Shown here: one piece after another, positions 34,449 to 48,206 of the stretch | How positions within the stretch are numbered: the first letter of the stretch is position 1 | How the letters are laid out: the number at the start of each line of letters is the position of its first letter | DNA from: Adiantum capillus-veneris | Lineage: Eukaryota; Streptophyta; Polypodiopsida; Polypodiales; Pteridaceae | Assembly: GCA_014529385.2 (NCBI GenBank) | Contig: CM043971.1 | Location: 53,483,209-53,547,208 of the forward strand | Direction of reading: 5' to 3' | Length of the DNA stretch: 64,000 bases | Translations under genes and position numbers: made by a program | Notes under the pieces: generated by a model | The model's database searches: none | What the model saw: only the letters and a program-made list of their open reading frames with translations | Told to the model about the DNA's origin: nothing

Positions 34449-36050
34449 ATCTCTACATTTGAGAATCCCCCAGCTCAATAAAACCTCACGCTATCGACCC
34501 TCACACGAAGGCTAATGCAAATCGCATATAGTCAAGTCTCAGAAATGACTATCTTCCAGAACAAGTCTCAGAAATGGCTAGGACTGCCAAATAAAACCAT
34601 ATACGGCTCCACAAAGGCGTACCATGGCAGTTTCCACAAGTAACGTACAATCCAACAGACAATGCGCTCAAACAGGCGCCATATGATGCATACCCACAAC
34701 AACTGCAAGTGACACCACTGCTAGTATATCACTGTACTCCAGCTACCTGTACCTGTGTGAATCACCTGTACCTGTCCCTGTCCCTGTCACCTGTAACCTG
34801 TAACCTATAATCTATAATCTGTAATTTGTAACTTGCAACGTGTAATCCCGAATCTCGAAGCTCGAAGCAGAAGGTACTCGAAGAAGATCCTCCATGGGGG
34901 CGCCAAAAGAATGTGAGCGGGATGAAAACACACACATCGCCTCTATAACGACCCGACACACACTCTTGGGAAGATACACACACACACTATGGGGCACCAC
35001 TCGGCTTACAAAACACACCTGGCCGAGACAGGGAACACACCTCTGGAGTGAGAGGAGAGAGACTATCCACTTGCCCACTCCACACAGACACACACACACA
35101 CACACACCCAAAAAACTCAGCTCAAAAGAGGAGAATTTCTGTGTTTAGATACAATTGAGCTTGGGCCAGCACCAATGGGGCAAATAGCTCACACAATATG
35201 GGTAAAATAAGCCAGATACAATCACAAACTAGAGCAGAAACTTCGCTCATAGGAGAAACTTACACAGAAAAACAGGAAGAAAAGAGTGAGGAATTTGGCA
35301 AAATGGACAGCGCCATCGCGTTCGGAACGGCCCAAAACCCCAGTCTACAATGTCAAAGTGCTCAAATCCGACCTCGGATGAGCAGTTTACGGCCAAAACA
35401 GGCTCCAAAATGAGCAAAAACACAGCTGCGGCTGTTCCTCCTCTCTTCTCCACGTTTTTTCCGGTCTTCTCTCTGTTTTTTCAGTTCCCACACTTAGCTT
35501 TGTTAGTTGGGCACCCTTGGCCTTTTAGATGACCTCAAACGGACCCCAAACAGGCCAAAAACTGACCTCGCGGTGCATAGTTGTCACCTTTTTGCATCAT
35601 TCGCACACCTGGCACTCAGATTTTTCCAATAATGCATCTCGCCACCACGTGAAGTGGCCCCAAAAAGTGGTCCTAATGATGACCTTTTTGCATAACTCTC
35701 ACCAGAAAACACCCACGTTGTGTCCGTCCTCCTCCGCGTGCAAATATTGACCTCGTTCGCCCTCCTGACGCCACTAGATGCCATCTGACGCACCTACTGA
35801 CCTCACGTCGTCGGCCCGCGGATAGCTTCCTCGAGAAGTTTTACGCACTACCAACTCCTCCTTATTGTAGAAAAAACACACTAGTATTGATAATAGTGAA
35901 AATCGCTGCACTATGTACATGCTGTCCTACCTGCACACATGTGGGCCCCACGTAACCACATGGCTATGGAAATTGGGTAATCCTTTATTCGATGCACCAT
36001 GCATGTGTATGTACATATGCGCAATACCTTGCTCAAAAAAACTCCTGACA
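34449..36050 (-). repeat. 5' LTR of element D
   Basis: It ends CTCCTGACA at 36050; the inner edge is approximate (34435-34460). In a 137-bp comparison with the other LTR I counted four differences. The 7-bp CTGTAAC-type array has changed in length between the two LTRs. Confidence 0.9.
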
Positions 36051-37629
36051 CCGTCTTGCTAAAGAATGACAAGGATGAGATGTTTGAGTGAATTATCAAA
36101 AGGGACCATCGTCTGGAGACTAGAAGCTCTGGGTTGTTTTTGTCTTATGAGAAGCGCATGCCTCTCTCAAGTGCAATCACATATGCTACTACTGTGCGGA
36201 ACAAGCGGGAGGTCATAAGCTTGGCAAGGTAGTGAGCGAGTCAGCCGACTTGATGACAATGCCCCCATGCCCTGTCATAGTAGTCATCGATTTTCTTTCT
36301 ATGCTATTTGTTACAAGAGCTTGTGCCCCTCGCTACTAATTATAGCATGTCTCCCAAGCACGACTTTCCTTCCAAGTTCCCACCCTTGCTGGCTATGCTT
36401 GATGATGGGTTGTGCCAAGCTTCATCAGCCTCAGCTTTGCCGGCACAAGGGTGGTCAGATTAGTGTAGCCATCTCTGGTGACGTACAGCCTAAAGACACC
36501 TGGCATATTATTCTAGCTCTAGTTCCATTGGACAATCCTATCATCCTTTGAGCATCTTAGCTTATTATATATAATACCCTATGGCATTAGGCAAGATGTT
36601 GATATGGCATAACAATTCAAGATGATATAGTTATTTAGGGCTATGAGACAAAGAAGCTATGGGCCGCTTTGCTAGTCGCTTTCAATGGTGAGGGTGTCTC
36701 TCGAAATGCAATCATTGATCTTTCCTTGATTTTAAAAAAAATGTGCATTAACCGCATTGCATTCCAGGATATTAATTCCCAAAGTATTGAAAACTTATCA
36801 AGAGTTTGAAGCCACCACCTAATTGGTGTATAACATGCCATATAGCACTACCATGCTTTCAGAATTCTTGTCCACACTTAGTGTTAGCATTGCCCTCTAC
36901 CTTGGACCTCTGTGTATACTATCTGCAATCATAGACAAATCTTAACTTCATTTCTAAAGCAAGAATAATCTGGTTGTGGCCAGTTAGTTTCTACTCGAGC
37001 TCGCCAACAAAGGCAATAGTTTGGTGCCATCGCATCCACATCAGCTTTAGTTATCATGCTGACATGCTCAACTACATCCCATGGAACAGTATCTGAAGAT
37101 ACTATAGTCAATGGGAGCTTCTTGCTAGGGCTATGCATGGGGGGGAGAGGTAGTGGGTTGCACTATTAGCCACACTCACCATGTCCCACCAGATTGTGGT
37201 GATAGTATTCAAAGAACAATATGCTATATTGATGTTTTATCGTTGCACCTACCTATTCCATAGAGGGGTTCTATGTGGGAGTGCTCTAGCATGCAGAATA
37301 GCCAGTTCAAGCAACTAGTACGATATCAAGAGCAGGGCCATTGCTGAGTTGCTAATCCTTAGTAATATTGGCTATTGATTTCCAAGGGGATTCAACGGGT
37401 GAGGTTCACAAAAGGCTGCCAATATAAGAGATTAGGGGCATGGGAGCCTAGCTACGGAGGTGAATGTTGGGAGATAGTTGGCAGCAGAGGGTTGTGTTGC
37501 CAACTATGGTGGGCTTAGTGGGACAACACATGCATTGGGAAGGCCAAGCAATGAAGGATTTTTTGGGCTCTAATACATGAATCTCTCTTGAGAATATAGG
37601 GATGCGCGACCTATGAGGCCAAGTTACAA
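36051..37629. other. No supported gene
   Basis: Short frames only (for example 36267-36551). Some stretches translate plausibly on the plus strand but with many stops and no motif I know. The 5' part of the LINE that follows may begin somewhere after about 37440. Confidence 0.4.
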
Positions 37630-40220
37630 TTGAAAATATGCTTTTGGAATTGAATGGATACCCATGGAACGTGGAGATTGGAATTGAACACACAAAGTCG
37701 ATGTTGTACTTCTTGTTGAAACTTGGGAGCATGATACACAAAGGATTAACGGCTTGGAGAATTACAATGTACATTCATTGATGTGGTCAAAGAATCTCAA
37801 GCAACAAAGAGGGCAAGGAGGGGTAGCACGTATGGTTAAGAAAGGATTGAAATTTTTTTAATCAATTGTAAAAGATGACATATACAAACGTTATGTATGG
37901 CTGAAAATTATGACACCAAAAAGAGAACCCATTTTTGTATCCGGTTGCTACATTCCTCATCATGATTCCTCCTTTTATGCTTGCATGATAGAGCCATTTT
38001 TATTTAAAAGAGGACATTGCTTATTTTAAAGACGAAGGTGATGTTATTGTATTTGGAGATATGAATGCTCGCACAAAAACATTGTAACATGATACTCAAG
38101 AATTTGATATGCCACATTTCAAGGGAGTTGGAGGAAGTTCACTTGTATGATCGTACTTCAATGGATGAGAAAGAGCCGGATCACTATGGAAAGTTACTTT
38201 TACACATGTGTAATAGCACGGGTATGATCATTTGCCAATGGTGTATCTTTGTGGAGTGGAACCAATGGATAAACATAATGGGGATAGTGTGATTGAATAT
38301 ATACTACTCTCTGAAGCCATCATGTATCGCATAAAGAGTTTTATGTTTGGCCAATGGACCCTGGAATTAGACCATTGGACCTTATGTATTGACCTTGCAT
38401 GTGGAGAAGCAACTAAGCTTGATAATCTCAGCCAAAGGGAAGAGAAGTTATCACTATGTATGGATTTCAAATGGGCACCAATGTACATTGAAATGGTTGA
38501 GAAAAAGTTATGGATGACAAAGCTTCAATATGACACAACACCATTGGCAACTAAATGGAAAGATTTCAAGAAAGTTATTTGTTCTTGTGTTGAAGAATGC
38601 TTTTCCATAAAGCATCTCCATGGTATCAACAAAGATACAAGGCATTGATTCAAAAGAAGAGAAGAAGATGGGAAGTAAAGCAACACATTTCTCAAGTCCA
38701 AGAAAAGGCATGTGCATGTGGAAGATGTTGGAGAAACTTGAGGGGCAAGCGGGTTGAGAATTTTGGTAACTTGAGTCTAATGGATATGTACACACATTGT
38801 AGACAATTATATGAGCAACCAAATGCTGAAAAATTTCCATTTTATGGTCACTCCCATGTATGCCCTCTATTTTTACTATTGAGGATGTATGCGGTGGGCT
38901 TGAAAAGTTTGCCACACACAAAGCGTGAGATCTTCAAGGTATCAAGCCGGAGATGATCAAATGGACGGGAGATTTTACCCATGAGTGGATGTGTGATATG
39001 TTCAACCTTGCACGTCCACATGGTATGCCTTATGATTGGAGTACTAATTGGGTTAAGCCTTTGTATAAAGGAGGCGATGTAAAGAATGTAAACAACTACC
39101 GGACTATAATTATTAGGTCTCTTATGGCAAAGTTTTTTGGGTGCATAATGGAGATTAAATTGAGTGATTGGGCTAAAGAGAATGACAAGCGTGCAAAAGG
39201 TCAAGTGGGTTTTTGTCGATGCCATAGTACCATTGATCATCTTGTCACTCTCCGTGTTCTCATGGAGAAAAGTTGGTTGAAAGGCAAGCGGTTGTACTGT
39301 TGTTTTGGGAATTTGATATGATTCCACGTAACAATTTTTGGAGAAGGATGGAAGAACTCCAAGTGCCAAGTGAGTTTATGCTTGCGGTTTCTTGAATCTA
39401 TGAGAAGGTGATGTGTCAATTGCGCATGGGAAGAGGAATTTCAAAAAAACTTGTGAGCACTATTGGGGTTAAACAAGGATGTCCATTGTCATCAACTCTC
39501 TTTGGTCTATGCATTGATCAATTGGAAAAAATGGTACTTGACTTTATACAAGAAGAAGGCATTGAAGAGGTCACTATTTGTTGCAATGCGGTAATCATGA
39601 TTTTGTTGTATGCGGATGATGTAATGCTTCTAGCACACACTTTAGAAGATGCACAAAAGCTTATGGTTGTCCTTGAGAAATTTTACTTGCATAGTGGGCT
39701 GATTGTGAATGAATCTTAAACAAAGGTTATGCTTGTGAAAACCAACCATAAGGAGAAGCCATGCATTGTGTACAACAATGAGACACTTGAAGTTGTTGAG
39801 AGCTTTAAGAACCTTGGCCTTGAGGTTCCACTCAATCACAAGTGGCACGAATGTGCTATGCCTCATTTGGAATCACAAAAGAGAGCATATTATACATTTG
39901 AGAACATGTGTAATGGCGGGAAACATCAAGTGTTGGGTTCTCAAGAAGTACCTTTTTGATGCGGAGTTGAAGTGTCATGGGGTGGGAGCATCTCAAAGTC
40001 TACTCCAAAAGAGTTTGAGAATGTCCAAAAGCCTGTTATGGCAATGGAAAGGGTTGTGGAGTACATGATAAAGATGTGCCACCCCCCTCACATCAACTTG
40101 TGGGAAGCAAGCAGAAAAGTTCAAAAGATGCATAAAAGCAAGATCTTGAGCACGAAATGGATAAAAGACATAAAGAAGTGGTTTGGGAGATGGGATGCAT
40201 TACACTTAACACGAATTTAG
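37630..40220 (+). mobile_element. APE-type LINE (non-LTR retrotransposon), degenerate
   Basis: The endonuclease half (37690-38410) reads, across stops, VETWEHDTQRING, then RGQGGVARMVKKGLK, FVSGCYIPHHDS, and a terminal LDHWTLCIDLA-like segment. These fit the APE fold: ETW near the N-terminus, and a position where S-D-H is normal reading L-D-H. The RT half (38953-39719) has NNYRTIIIRSLMAKFFGCIM, AKGQVGFCRCHSTIDHL, GVKQGCPLSSTLFGLCID and the catalytic LLYADDVMLLAHT. A C-terminal part (39729-40220) follows. At least four stops or frameshifts. Neither a poly-A tail nor a target duplication was recognised. Confidence 0.85.
38953..39719 (+). pseudogene. LINE reverse transcriptase domain
   Basis: Two frames, 38953-39321 and 39408-39719, cover fingers and palm. 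The break between them falls where the family reads a Phe-x-Asp-Phe-x-Lys-Ala-Phe-Asp motif; here only CCFGNLI followed by a stop remains, so the first catalytic Asp is lost. The YADD box is intact at about 39608-39620. Family role: target-primed reverse transcription at a nicked chromosomal site. Inactive as it stands. Confidence 0.85.
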
Positions 40221-40959
40221 GAATTTTGGGAAACATTCAAGTCCCATTTTACAAAAGTGCAACTTGAATCTTAGCAGTGTTAAGCATATTGGGGTATGTT
40301 GGATTCAATCAGGTGCATTTTTAAACCATTGGTCTATGTAAGCTCATTTATTATTCATTAAAGTAAAGGTCATTTTAGAGCATATTTATCTTCACTTGTG
40401 GAGAATTTGAACAAATTACATTGGATATAGTGGTGAGAATTTAAGCATTTACAATAAATCTTTGCATTAACATACAAGTTATCATCCCTTTCATGACTTC
40501 ATTATCAATCAAAACTTAGTCCAAATCTAGAGCTCCATCAACCTCGATCCCTAGATTTAATAACTTGTATACCACCAATTCTCACTTCAAGCATATTCAC
40601 AATGCATGGAGCTTAAAACAAGGATCACAATTAGCTATAAAATGATATACCACCATTTCTCACTTCAAGCATACTCACAATGCATGGAGCCTAAAACAAG
40701 GACCACAATTATGAGGACATAACCTGAGATTCCTTTTTTTTTTGTTGCAAAAACCACAAAAGTGAGTGATGTTATATTAAACATATCAAACCTCACAATA
40801 CTATACATGCTCACAATCCAATCCAGGGCACCCATAGGACCATAGAGATACATGAGACATCATAGGGTTCAAAGAGAAGCCAACAAAGAAAGCCACAGAC
40901 TTAGATTAGCCCTAAACTAACAAAACAACATTGATGCCACAATACCATTTGTCAAGGTC
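40221..40959. repeat. Non-coding, with a ~78-bp tandem duplication (40569-40712)
   Basis: A segment beginning ATACCACCAATTCTCACTTC at 40569 recurs at 40647 with few changes (period about 78 bp). Otherwise I see nothing. Confidence 0.7.
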
Positions 40960-41420
40960 CTTTCTTTACCAATTGATACAATCAATTCCTTGCTTTCTTG
41001 CATGATCTCAAAAAATTACCACAAGAGAGACAATTCTTGAAGACCCAACAATTCATGCCCTTCCATACTTGCTTGATATAGAAAGATCTAACAATTTGCA
41101 TGCAAATCACTAGCACTTGGCTTTTCATCCCCATCCCTCCAAGGAGTAGGTTGTTCTTGAAGAACCCTATCTTCTAGGTCTTTTGTACCCATTTGCACAT
41201 CTTCCCAGCTAGCCCACTTATAGTCGGGCGATTCTTGAAGAGGTGAACAAGGTTCTCACTAGCCTTTTTGTATAATGCCAAGCATCTATTAGATCCAATC
41301 CCTCTGGTGGAGATCTTCACTCCCGGTGGCAAGGCCCCCCTATAGCACTTTCCATAGAAAGATCTTCATCGTCAGAGGCTAGTGTGTCTTCCGAATGTTA
41401 TTTATTACGACCATTCACCT
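40960..41420 (-). pseudogene. Non-LTR retroelement C-terminal zinc-ribbon-like fragment
   Basis: On the minus strand the reading MKIFLWKVL (about 41375), then a frame step to GALPPGVKISTRGIGSNRCL and SENLVHLFKNRPTISGL, resembles the zf-RVT domain that ends many plant LINE proteins (a K-x-FLW-R-AL, then L-P-x-G, then a Cys pair, then E-x-x-x-HLF-x-x-C). The Cys pair is mostly lost here. Stops follow at about 41175. This is on the opposite strand from the LINE at 37630-40220, so it is a separate insertion. Confidence 0.5.
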
Positions 41421-41899
41421 TGCCTTTGGCCATTACTTTCCCTAGAGTTTGTTTAGGGGACATAACCAATAAGATGAGACCAAAAAATAGCAGTAGATGT
41501 CTTTGGTCTTTGGTTAGATTGCAAAAATGTCTATCCTTGGGCCACCGCTAGGCCTTTCATTTGAACACAAACTCACACATTGGCATACAATAATTTTCTA
41601 GCTCATCCAAAACTCTATTGTCTAGTATCCTTTCAATCCCATTGAGGTGGAATTGTGTGGCTAGGTGGTCTACCCCTTTTTAGCTCCTGTTAATGTTGTC
41701 CAAGAAATGGCCGAAATGTCAGAGTCCTTTGTTGTTAATATTTTGAGCCATTTTTTCTCCAAAATGTGTTAAGCTAGATCCTTCCAACTTTAGAGAGCCA
41801 AGGGGACCAATGATTTTGGAAGAACCTTGCTCGTCTTCCCATTCTAGCGCCATTGTCTACCTCTTGTACACTTTCATACGATCTCGCCAGCTGTTCCTC

Positions 41900-43450
41900 C
41901 TAGTCTTAAGTTGGAAATAACACTTTGAGCCTCCTCTTACTCCACGGAAAGGTCAAGCACTCAAGGATCAAGCTTAATTTTGGGTCCTCCACCCCATTCA
42001 GGAGAAAAGCATTGTTAGGTTCCATCTTAGAGTCGATGGCCAAGCAATGGCTTGAACATAAGTGCGAGCCATTGCCCCATTCATAACAATAAAATTGATG
42101 GCTCCACCGATCCCAAGGAGCACATGTCAAGCACTCGAGGCTTGAACTTAAGTTTGAGGGCCTCCACCTTGTTCAAGAAAAAAATATGTGGCTCCATTGA
42201 TCCTAGGGGGTAGATCAACGAGTGTTGGATGTTGGAACTTAATTTCACGCCTCCAACTCATTTTGACAAAAACATCATGTGGCTATGGACAAAACTTAGG
42301 GGGCCAATCGATCATGGAGGCTCAAACATTAGTGCAATCCTCAACCCCATTCAAGGCTTGCACTTATGGGTAAGAGAGGCAATAATCAAGCCTTAAGACT
42401 GAAAATTTACGTGTGATTCTAATTTCATTTTGGGCCTCCTATGATCCCAAGGAAAGATCAAGCAGTGAAGGATCAAGCTTAATTTTGGTTCCTCCACCCA
42501 TTAAGTGGAGGGCCAACCAATGGCTTGAAATTAAGTTTAAGCCTTTGCCCCATTCATAGAAAAAACATTGATGGCTTCATTGATGCCAAGCAACATATAT
42601 CAAGCACTAGAAGCTCAAACTTAAACTTAGGTTCAACCCTCCACCCTATTAAAGAAAAAAATAATGTGCCTCCACTAATCATAGGGTTAGATCAGTATTG
42701 AGGCTCGAACAAAATTTCGAGCCTCCAACCTATTTTGGAAAAAAAATCATGTGGCTCTAGACCAAACAAAGGGGGCCAGCCAAGCATGGAGACACAAACA
42801 TCAGTGCAAGCCTCCGCCCCATTAGAGGCTCACACTTATGGGTAAGAGATGCAGTACTCAAGCCTGAAGGCTCAAACTTCACCCGAGATTCCAATTTCAT
42901 TTTTGACCTCCTTTGATCCCAAGGGAAGGCTAAGCAGCAAAGGATCAACCTTAAAATTGGGTCCTCTATCTTATTTAGAAGAAAAACATTGTTAGGTTCC
43001 ATCTTAATTAGAGGGCCAAGCAATGGCTCGAACTTAAGTGCGAGCCTCTTCCTCAATTATAAGAAAAAAATCAATGGCTCCACCTATTCCAAGGATCATA
43101 TGTCAAGCACTTGAGGCTCGAACCTAAGTTCGAGCCTTCACCCTATTCAAGAAAACAATTATGTGGATCCATTAAGTTTGAACCTCTACCCTATTCGAGA
43201 AAACAATTATGTGGCTCCACTGATCCTAGGGGGTAGATCAACAAGTATTTGAGGCTCGAACTTAAGTTCGAGCCTCCAACCCATTTTGACCAAAAAAATC
43301 ATGTGCTCAGGACCAAATTTAGAGGGTCAGTCGATCACGGAGATTCAAACATTAGTGCAAACCTCCACCTAGTTAGAGGCTTGCACTTATGGGTAAGAGA
43401 GGCAATACTCAATCATTAAGACTCAAACCTCACTTTGAGACTCATGTGAA
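41900..43450 (+). repeat. Complex tandem repeat, ~470-550-bp unit, three copies
   Basis: Landmarks recur in order. TCAAGCACTCGAGGCTTGAA-type motifs start at 42126, 42599 and 43102. ATGGGTAAGAGA motifs lie at 42366, 42838 and 43389, and AGATCAAC/AGATCAGT motifs near 42210, 42690 and 43236. Spacing is 470-550 bp. Within units, shorter GCCTCCA-CC-CATT and GTGGCTCCA blocks repeat. There is no coding signal. It looks like a short, diverged satellite-type array. Confidence 0.8.
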
Positions 43451-44455
<1,005 letters not shown>

Positions 44456-45139
44456 CGCAATAGATTGAGTATGAGCCAAAGGGTGCTGGCCTGCTGCACG
44501 TTTTCCTTCTCATGCCTGTGAGTGTTGCGTTGTGGTTGTGCAAGCATTCTATCTAAGATGCAGCATAGCAAGAACATGCTACCATGGTGTGCAGGTTTAA
44601 AATGGATTATTTGACGATAGACGTTTATTTTGAATTCAAATTTAACGTTCACAATTTGCGCCGTCAAGTTCAAGAGGCCTAATGAGAACTGTGAAAATCT
44701 TGATATTTTTTCATAAGCTGTTTCCAAACTCAAGTTCGAGCCTTTGAGCAGATCCACATCCTTTGCTGTTTGACACATCTTGATTTTCTTTTTATTCACC
44801 ATTGTTTCCGCAAGATGTTCTTCATTCACTACTCCTCGCATATTAGCTCGTGTTCAGTTTTATTAGCTCAAATCTCTAGAGGTTTCCTTGCTTGCAACAA
44901 CACGTGGAGTTAAAAACTGCCCAAATAGTGTGGAAGTCAAACTCGAGTGTGTGCTACTCACATCAAGCTTGTTGGGGTATCACCTGGCCAACCTCTCTTG
45001 CTTAATCTTGCCACATATCTAGCTCTCAAGTACCTGACTTGGTCTCGCAACACTAGGGAGATAATAGTACCGTAGAATGAGGGCCAACATGAATTTGATG
45101 CCAGTCAAGTTGGGGGTCATGGGATGAGAAGAGTGTAGA

Positions 45140-45660
45140 GGGGGAGGTTGGCAAATTTTTGACGGTTTGTTAGCAGCCTGGCATCAAAAGGAGCGGTGAA
45201 GCTTAGTCAACTTCATGGGTTGGACAAGGTTATGGAAAATGCACCCGATTCAAAGAGGAGAGGGGAAGGCTAGCAAATAGTCAAGGTTTCTTAGTGGCTT
45301 GACATCAAAAGCAGTAGTGGATCTTAGTCGGCTTCATGGGCTGCACAACATTATGAAAACTGCACCCAATTTAGAAGAGCATAATGAGGAAGAGGAAGAT
45401 GAAGAGGACGAGCATGATAGTGATGATTCTAAGGGGATTCGAATCCAAGAAGCCCACGTCCTTGCCCAGCATCTGCCATCTACAATGCCTTCCAATCTTT
45501 TACTGAGGAATCCCTAAAGATTTAGAAGAGCATAATGAGGAAGAGGAAGATGTAGAGGACGGGCATGATATCAAATATTATGGGGGATTCAAGAATCAAA
45601 GCTAGTAAGCGAGCATCCTTGCCCAACACCTGCCATCTATGTTTCCTTCTGATATTTTAT
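45140..45660 (+). repeat. Two adjacent tandem duplications (~115 bp and ~155 bp)
   Basis: The block around 45150-45255 (GGCAAAT...GCACCCGATTCA) is repeated at 45270-45375 with substitutions. The acidic-coding block starting AGAAGAGCATAATGAGGAAG at about 45375 recurs at about 45526 with a changed tail. A 72-codon frame (45299-45517) spans both. It encodes an Asp/Glu-rich segment but has no domain I recognise, and the second copy breaks its frame. Confidence 0.75.
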
Positions 45661-46939
45661 TCCCCAAGGCATCCTTGAAGATTCACTTTTATGAAGGAAT
45701 TAATAGAATCATTTCCACATACTGGCTCATCTTCACAACAATTTTAGTCATGAATATCCCACCTCATTTTTGACGCTCTTTTCACCTCTAAAAAGGTTGA
45801 GTGACCAACAATAGGTAGTAATCGAGCTTTTCACTTTTTGATTCGGGCACATGTCTTTCACATACACCACCACAATTTGAGAGCCAATCCATCGAGGGTA
45901 TGAATCTGCCACTTAAAACAACTCTCCCTATGCACCTCCTCACAATGTGGCTCCCTCGTCAAGCCCTCCACTTCACGTAGTGCTATTTGCTTGGCTTCAT
46001 TGTTAGCTACTCGTTGCTCCTCCATCCCACCATCTGCTTTTCTTGGCTTCATTGTTAGGCCCGCTAGCACCCTTTCACTTTTCTTCATTTGTAATGGGTA
46101 TCCCGTGGGATCTGCACTAATGAACTATTTTCCAAAATGTGTACCAGGTACTTGCTACAAGCTCATGAAGTTGATCATACTATATGGGAATATTTTACGC
46201 TTTATCATAGTTCTTGGGTTGGTTGTTGGGATGATTGGGACAACATAGAGATCTAAGCACTGGTTGGATTGAAATGAGAATCTATAGATCTCTCTTTCAA
46301 GTTGCTAGGGAGAGTTTAGGAATGATGAGCAGCTTATAGCTACATTCAAACTAGTATAAGTCACATGTGTTGAAGTCTATACTTGACCTAGTTACTTCAT
46401 ACTGGTTGATACAACTTCTTCATAATGATATTGTCTCTAAAATTGTGTATCCATGAAATGTCCAAAATCCATTTTCAAATTTAAGTTTCAAGCAAGTTAT
46501 GAAATTTCTTTAGCTTAAAATCTCTCCACTCCTAGTTTCAAGACGTGATGAAATCTCTAACTTCTCAACTAACAAAAATTGTCCCAAAATTGTGCATCTT
46601 TCCCAAAATTCCTAAATAGGTCTTACTTGCTACATGATGGGGATTTAACATTTGCGAGTTTTTCATTTCAAGTTTTTTTGACAATTTTATCAATCTTTAG
46701 AGTTTTTTTAACCAAACATGTGTTATAGCATAAAGTATCTATTTAATGTAATTTTCAATCATCATAAGACTCCATATATGTGTGGTTGACGGAGAGAGAA
46801 AGTATAAATTCTAGAGAGATAGTATCTATGCGCGTTACCATTGGAGGAAGAGATCATAAATCCTTGAGAGAGAGAGAGTGACTTCTCTTCTAAAATCTTT
46901 AGAGAGAAAAAGTAAAATTCTAGAGTTGTATATCACTAT

Positions 46940-46982
<43 letters not shown>

Positions 46983-47321
46983 GAGGGCATAACGACGTGA
47001 AAATTAAACCAAAAAAATCACCATTTCACAACTCATGCCATTAGATAAACTACCACAAGATAAGACCAAAATTACAGTACAAAAAAGGAATAGTCGCCAT
47101 AAATGTAATGGTCACTCTAAAAGGCAAGTAATTTTCTCCCAAATAGCTTGCAAGTTGCTTCTGTCTTTTGCTTGAAATTTGAAATCCTGTGCTGCATAAA
47201 CAATGTTTTTTCAAGATAAATAATCACAAGTGAAATAAACTAAGATAAATGCAGAAAAACACTTTAATATCATAGAACAATATCCTAGTTTAGTGAAAGA
47301 TGCATACCAAACCAGTTGTAA
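45661..47321. repeat. No supported gene; (AG)n at 46944-46978
   Basis: A 76-codon minus-strand frame (45858-46088) has no known motif. AG-rich DNA at 46780-46980 includes a 35-bp pure run. The rest is AT-rich. Confidence 0.5.
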
Positions 47322-47728
47322 TTAAATGGAGGGAGAAATTCTCCTTGGTTGTCCAAGAATAAAGGCGATGTCCATTGGTGAGAGGGCGATGTCCATTGTG
47401 GGACCCGTTCCTATATAACGCCTAGTAGTATATCCCAAATGCTTTCCACATTGAATATATGAGTTTATAACATCTGTTACACAAGCATCATACAATGATA
47501 TTTTTCTCTTTCCACCTTCACCCGCTAACCAACTGGCATGCACACTTTCTGATAAATTAACATTGGGAATTTGTGCCTGCTCCCACGGACTTAGACCAGC
47601 CTATGAAATTCAAACAGACATTAATTAAAATTTTAAATCTCATGTATGCAAAGTTTATAAATTTTGCTAAAAATATAAATTGTCATAAAGGTGCTTACAT
47701 CTGTTCCAATTCCTTCCAGTGTGAAATT

Positions 47729-48206
47729 TGTTATGAAATTGATATTTATCTATTTATTGCAGCTGACAGGTGGCAAAAGCATTAGCAGATAATGGATTAT
47801 GCAGAAGGATATTATATCTTATTATTCAAGTGCTCTTTATGAGCTTTGGCCATTTATGACCAGCCGACCAGTTTGTATTCACAATTGACCACTTAAGAAA
47901 TCTATAAAACAAATACATGCAAGAGGGAAACAGTCACTCTTGCACGGGGGGAGATTGCACCCAGTGTTTGTGTTGCTCTTCTCTCCTCTCCTCTCCTCTC
48001 TCTCGCCGTGCCGGCGTAGCACTCCGCTCAAGGAGGTGCACTTGCACACGCTCTCTTGCTCTCTTCCACTCTCTGTCTCCCTCTGTTCGCCTATAACATT
48101 GATTACATGCTCGTGGATGTGCCAGGTATGTCGTTTGGTCTATGTTATGGCTTGCAATGTTCTATTTTGGGTATTTTGTAGGGCAGCCACGCATCCGTAT
48201 GTAGCA
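47729..48206 (+). repeat. Segmental duplication, copy 1
   Basis: It matches 48554-49066 closely from TTATGAAATTGATAT to GCATCCGTATGTAGCA. It holds a run of CTCTCCTCTCCTCTC and CTCTTCC repeats. No frame is kept in both copies. Confidence 0.9.

Larger units (their letters stand above)
27479..36050 (-). mobile_element. Ty3 element 'D' with dual RNase H (Tat-like), 8.6 kb
   Basis: Two ~1.6-kb LTRs, closely similar at a few percent divergence by eye, enclose a minus-strand Gag-Pol: Gag with CCHC, protease, RT start, RNase H, a second RNase H, integrase. A second (archaeal-like) RNase H between RNase H and integrase is a known mark of the plant Tat lineage. The RT palm, including its YxDD box, is missing. 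No clear target duplication is seen (CCGTC on the right, no match on the left). The primer site was not assigned. It looks like a fairly young, non-autonomous copy. Confidence 0.9.

Noticed and set aside
34430-34460. Primer-binding site of element D
   Set aside because: The minus strand next to the 5' LTR (CGGTGATACAGGTAGCTGG) does not match the initiator Met tRNA site, and I could not assign another tRNA with confidence; the inner LTR edge is also uncertain.
36267-36551. 94-codon plus-strand frame
   Set aside because: No motif, and neighbouring frames are equally plausible or implausible.
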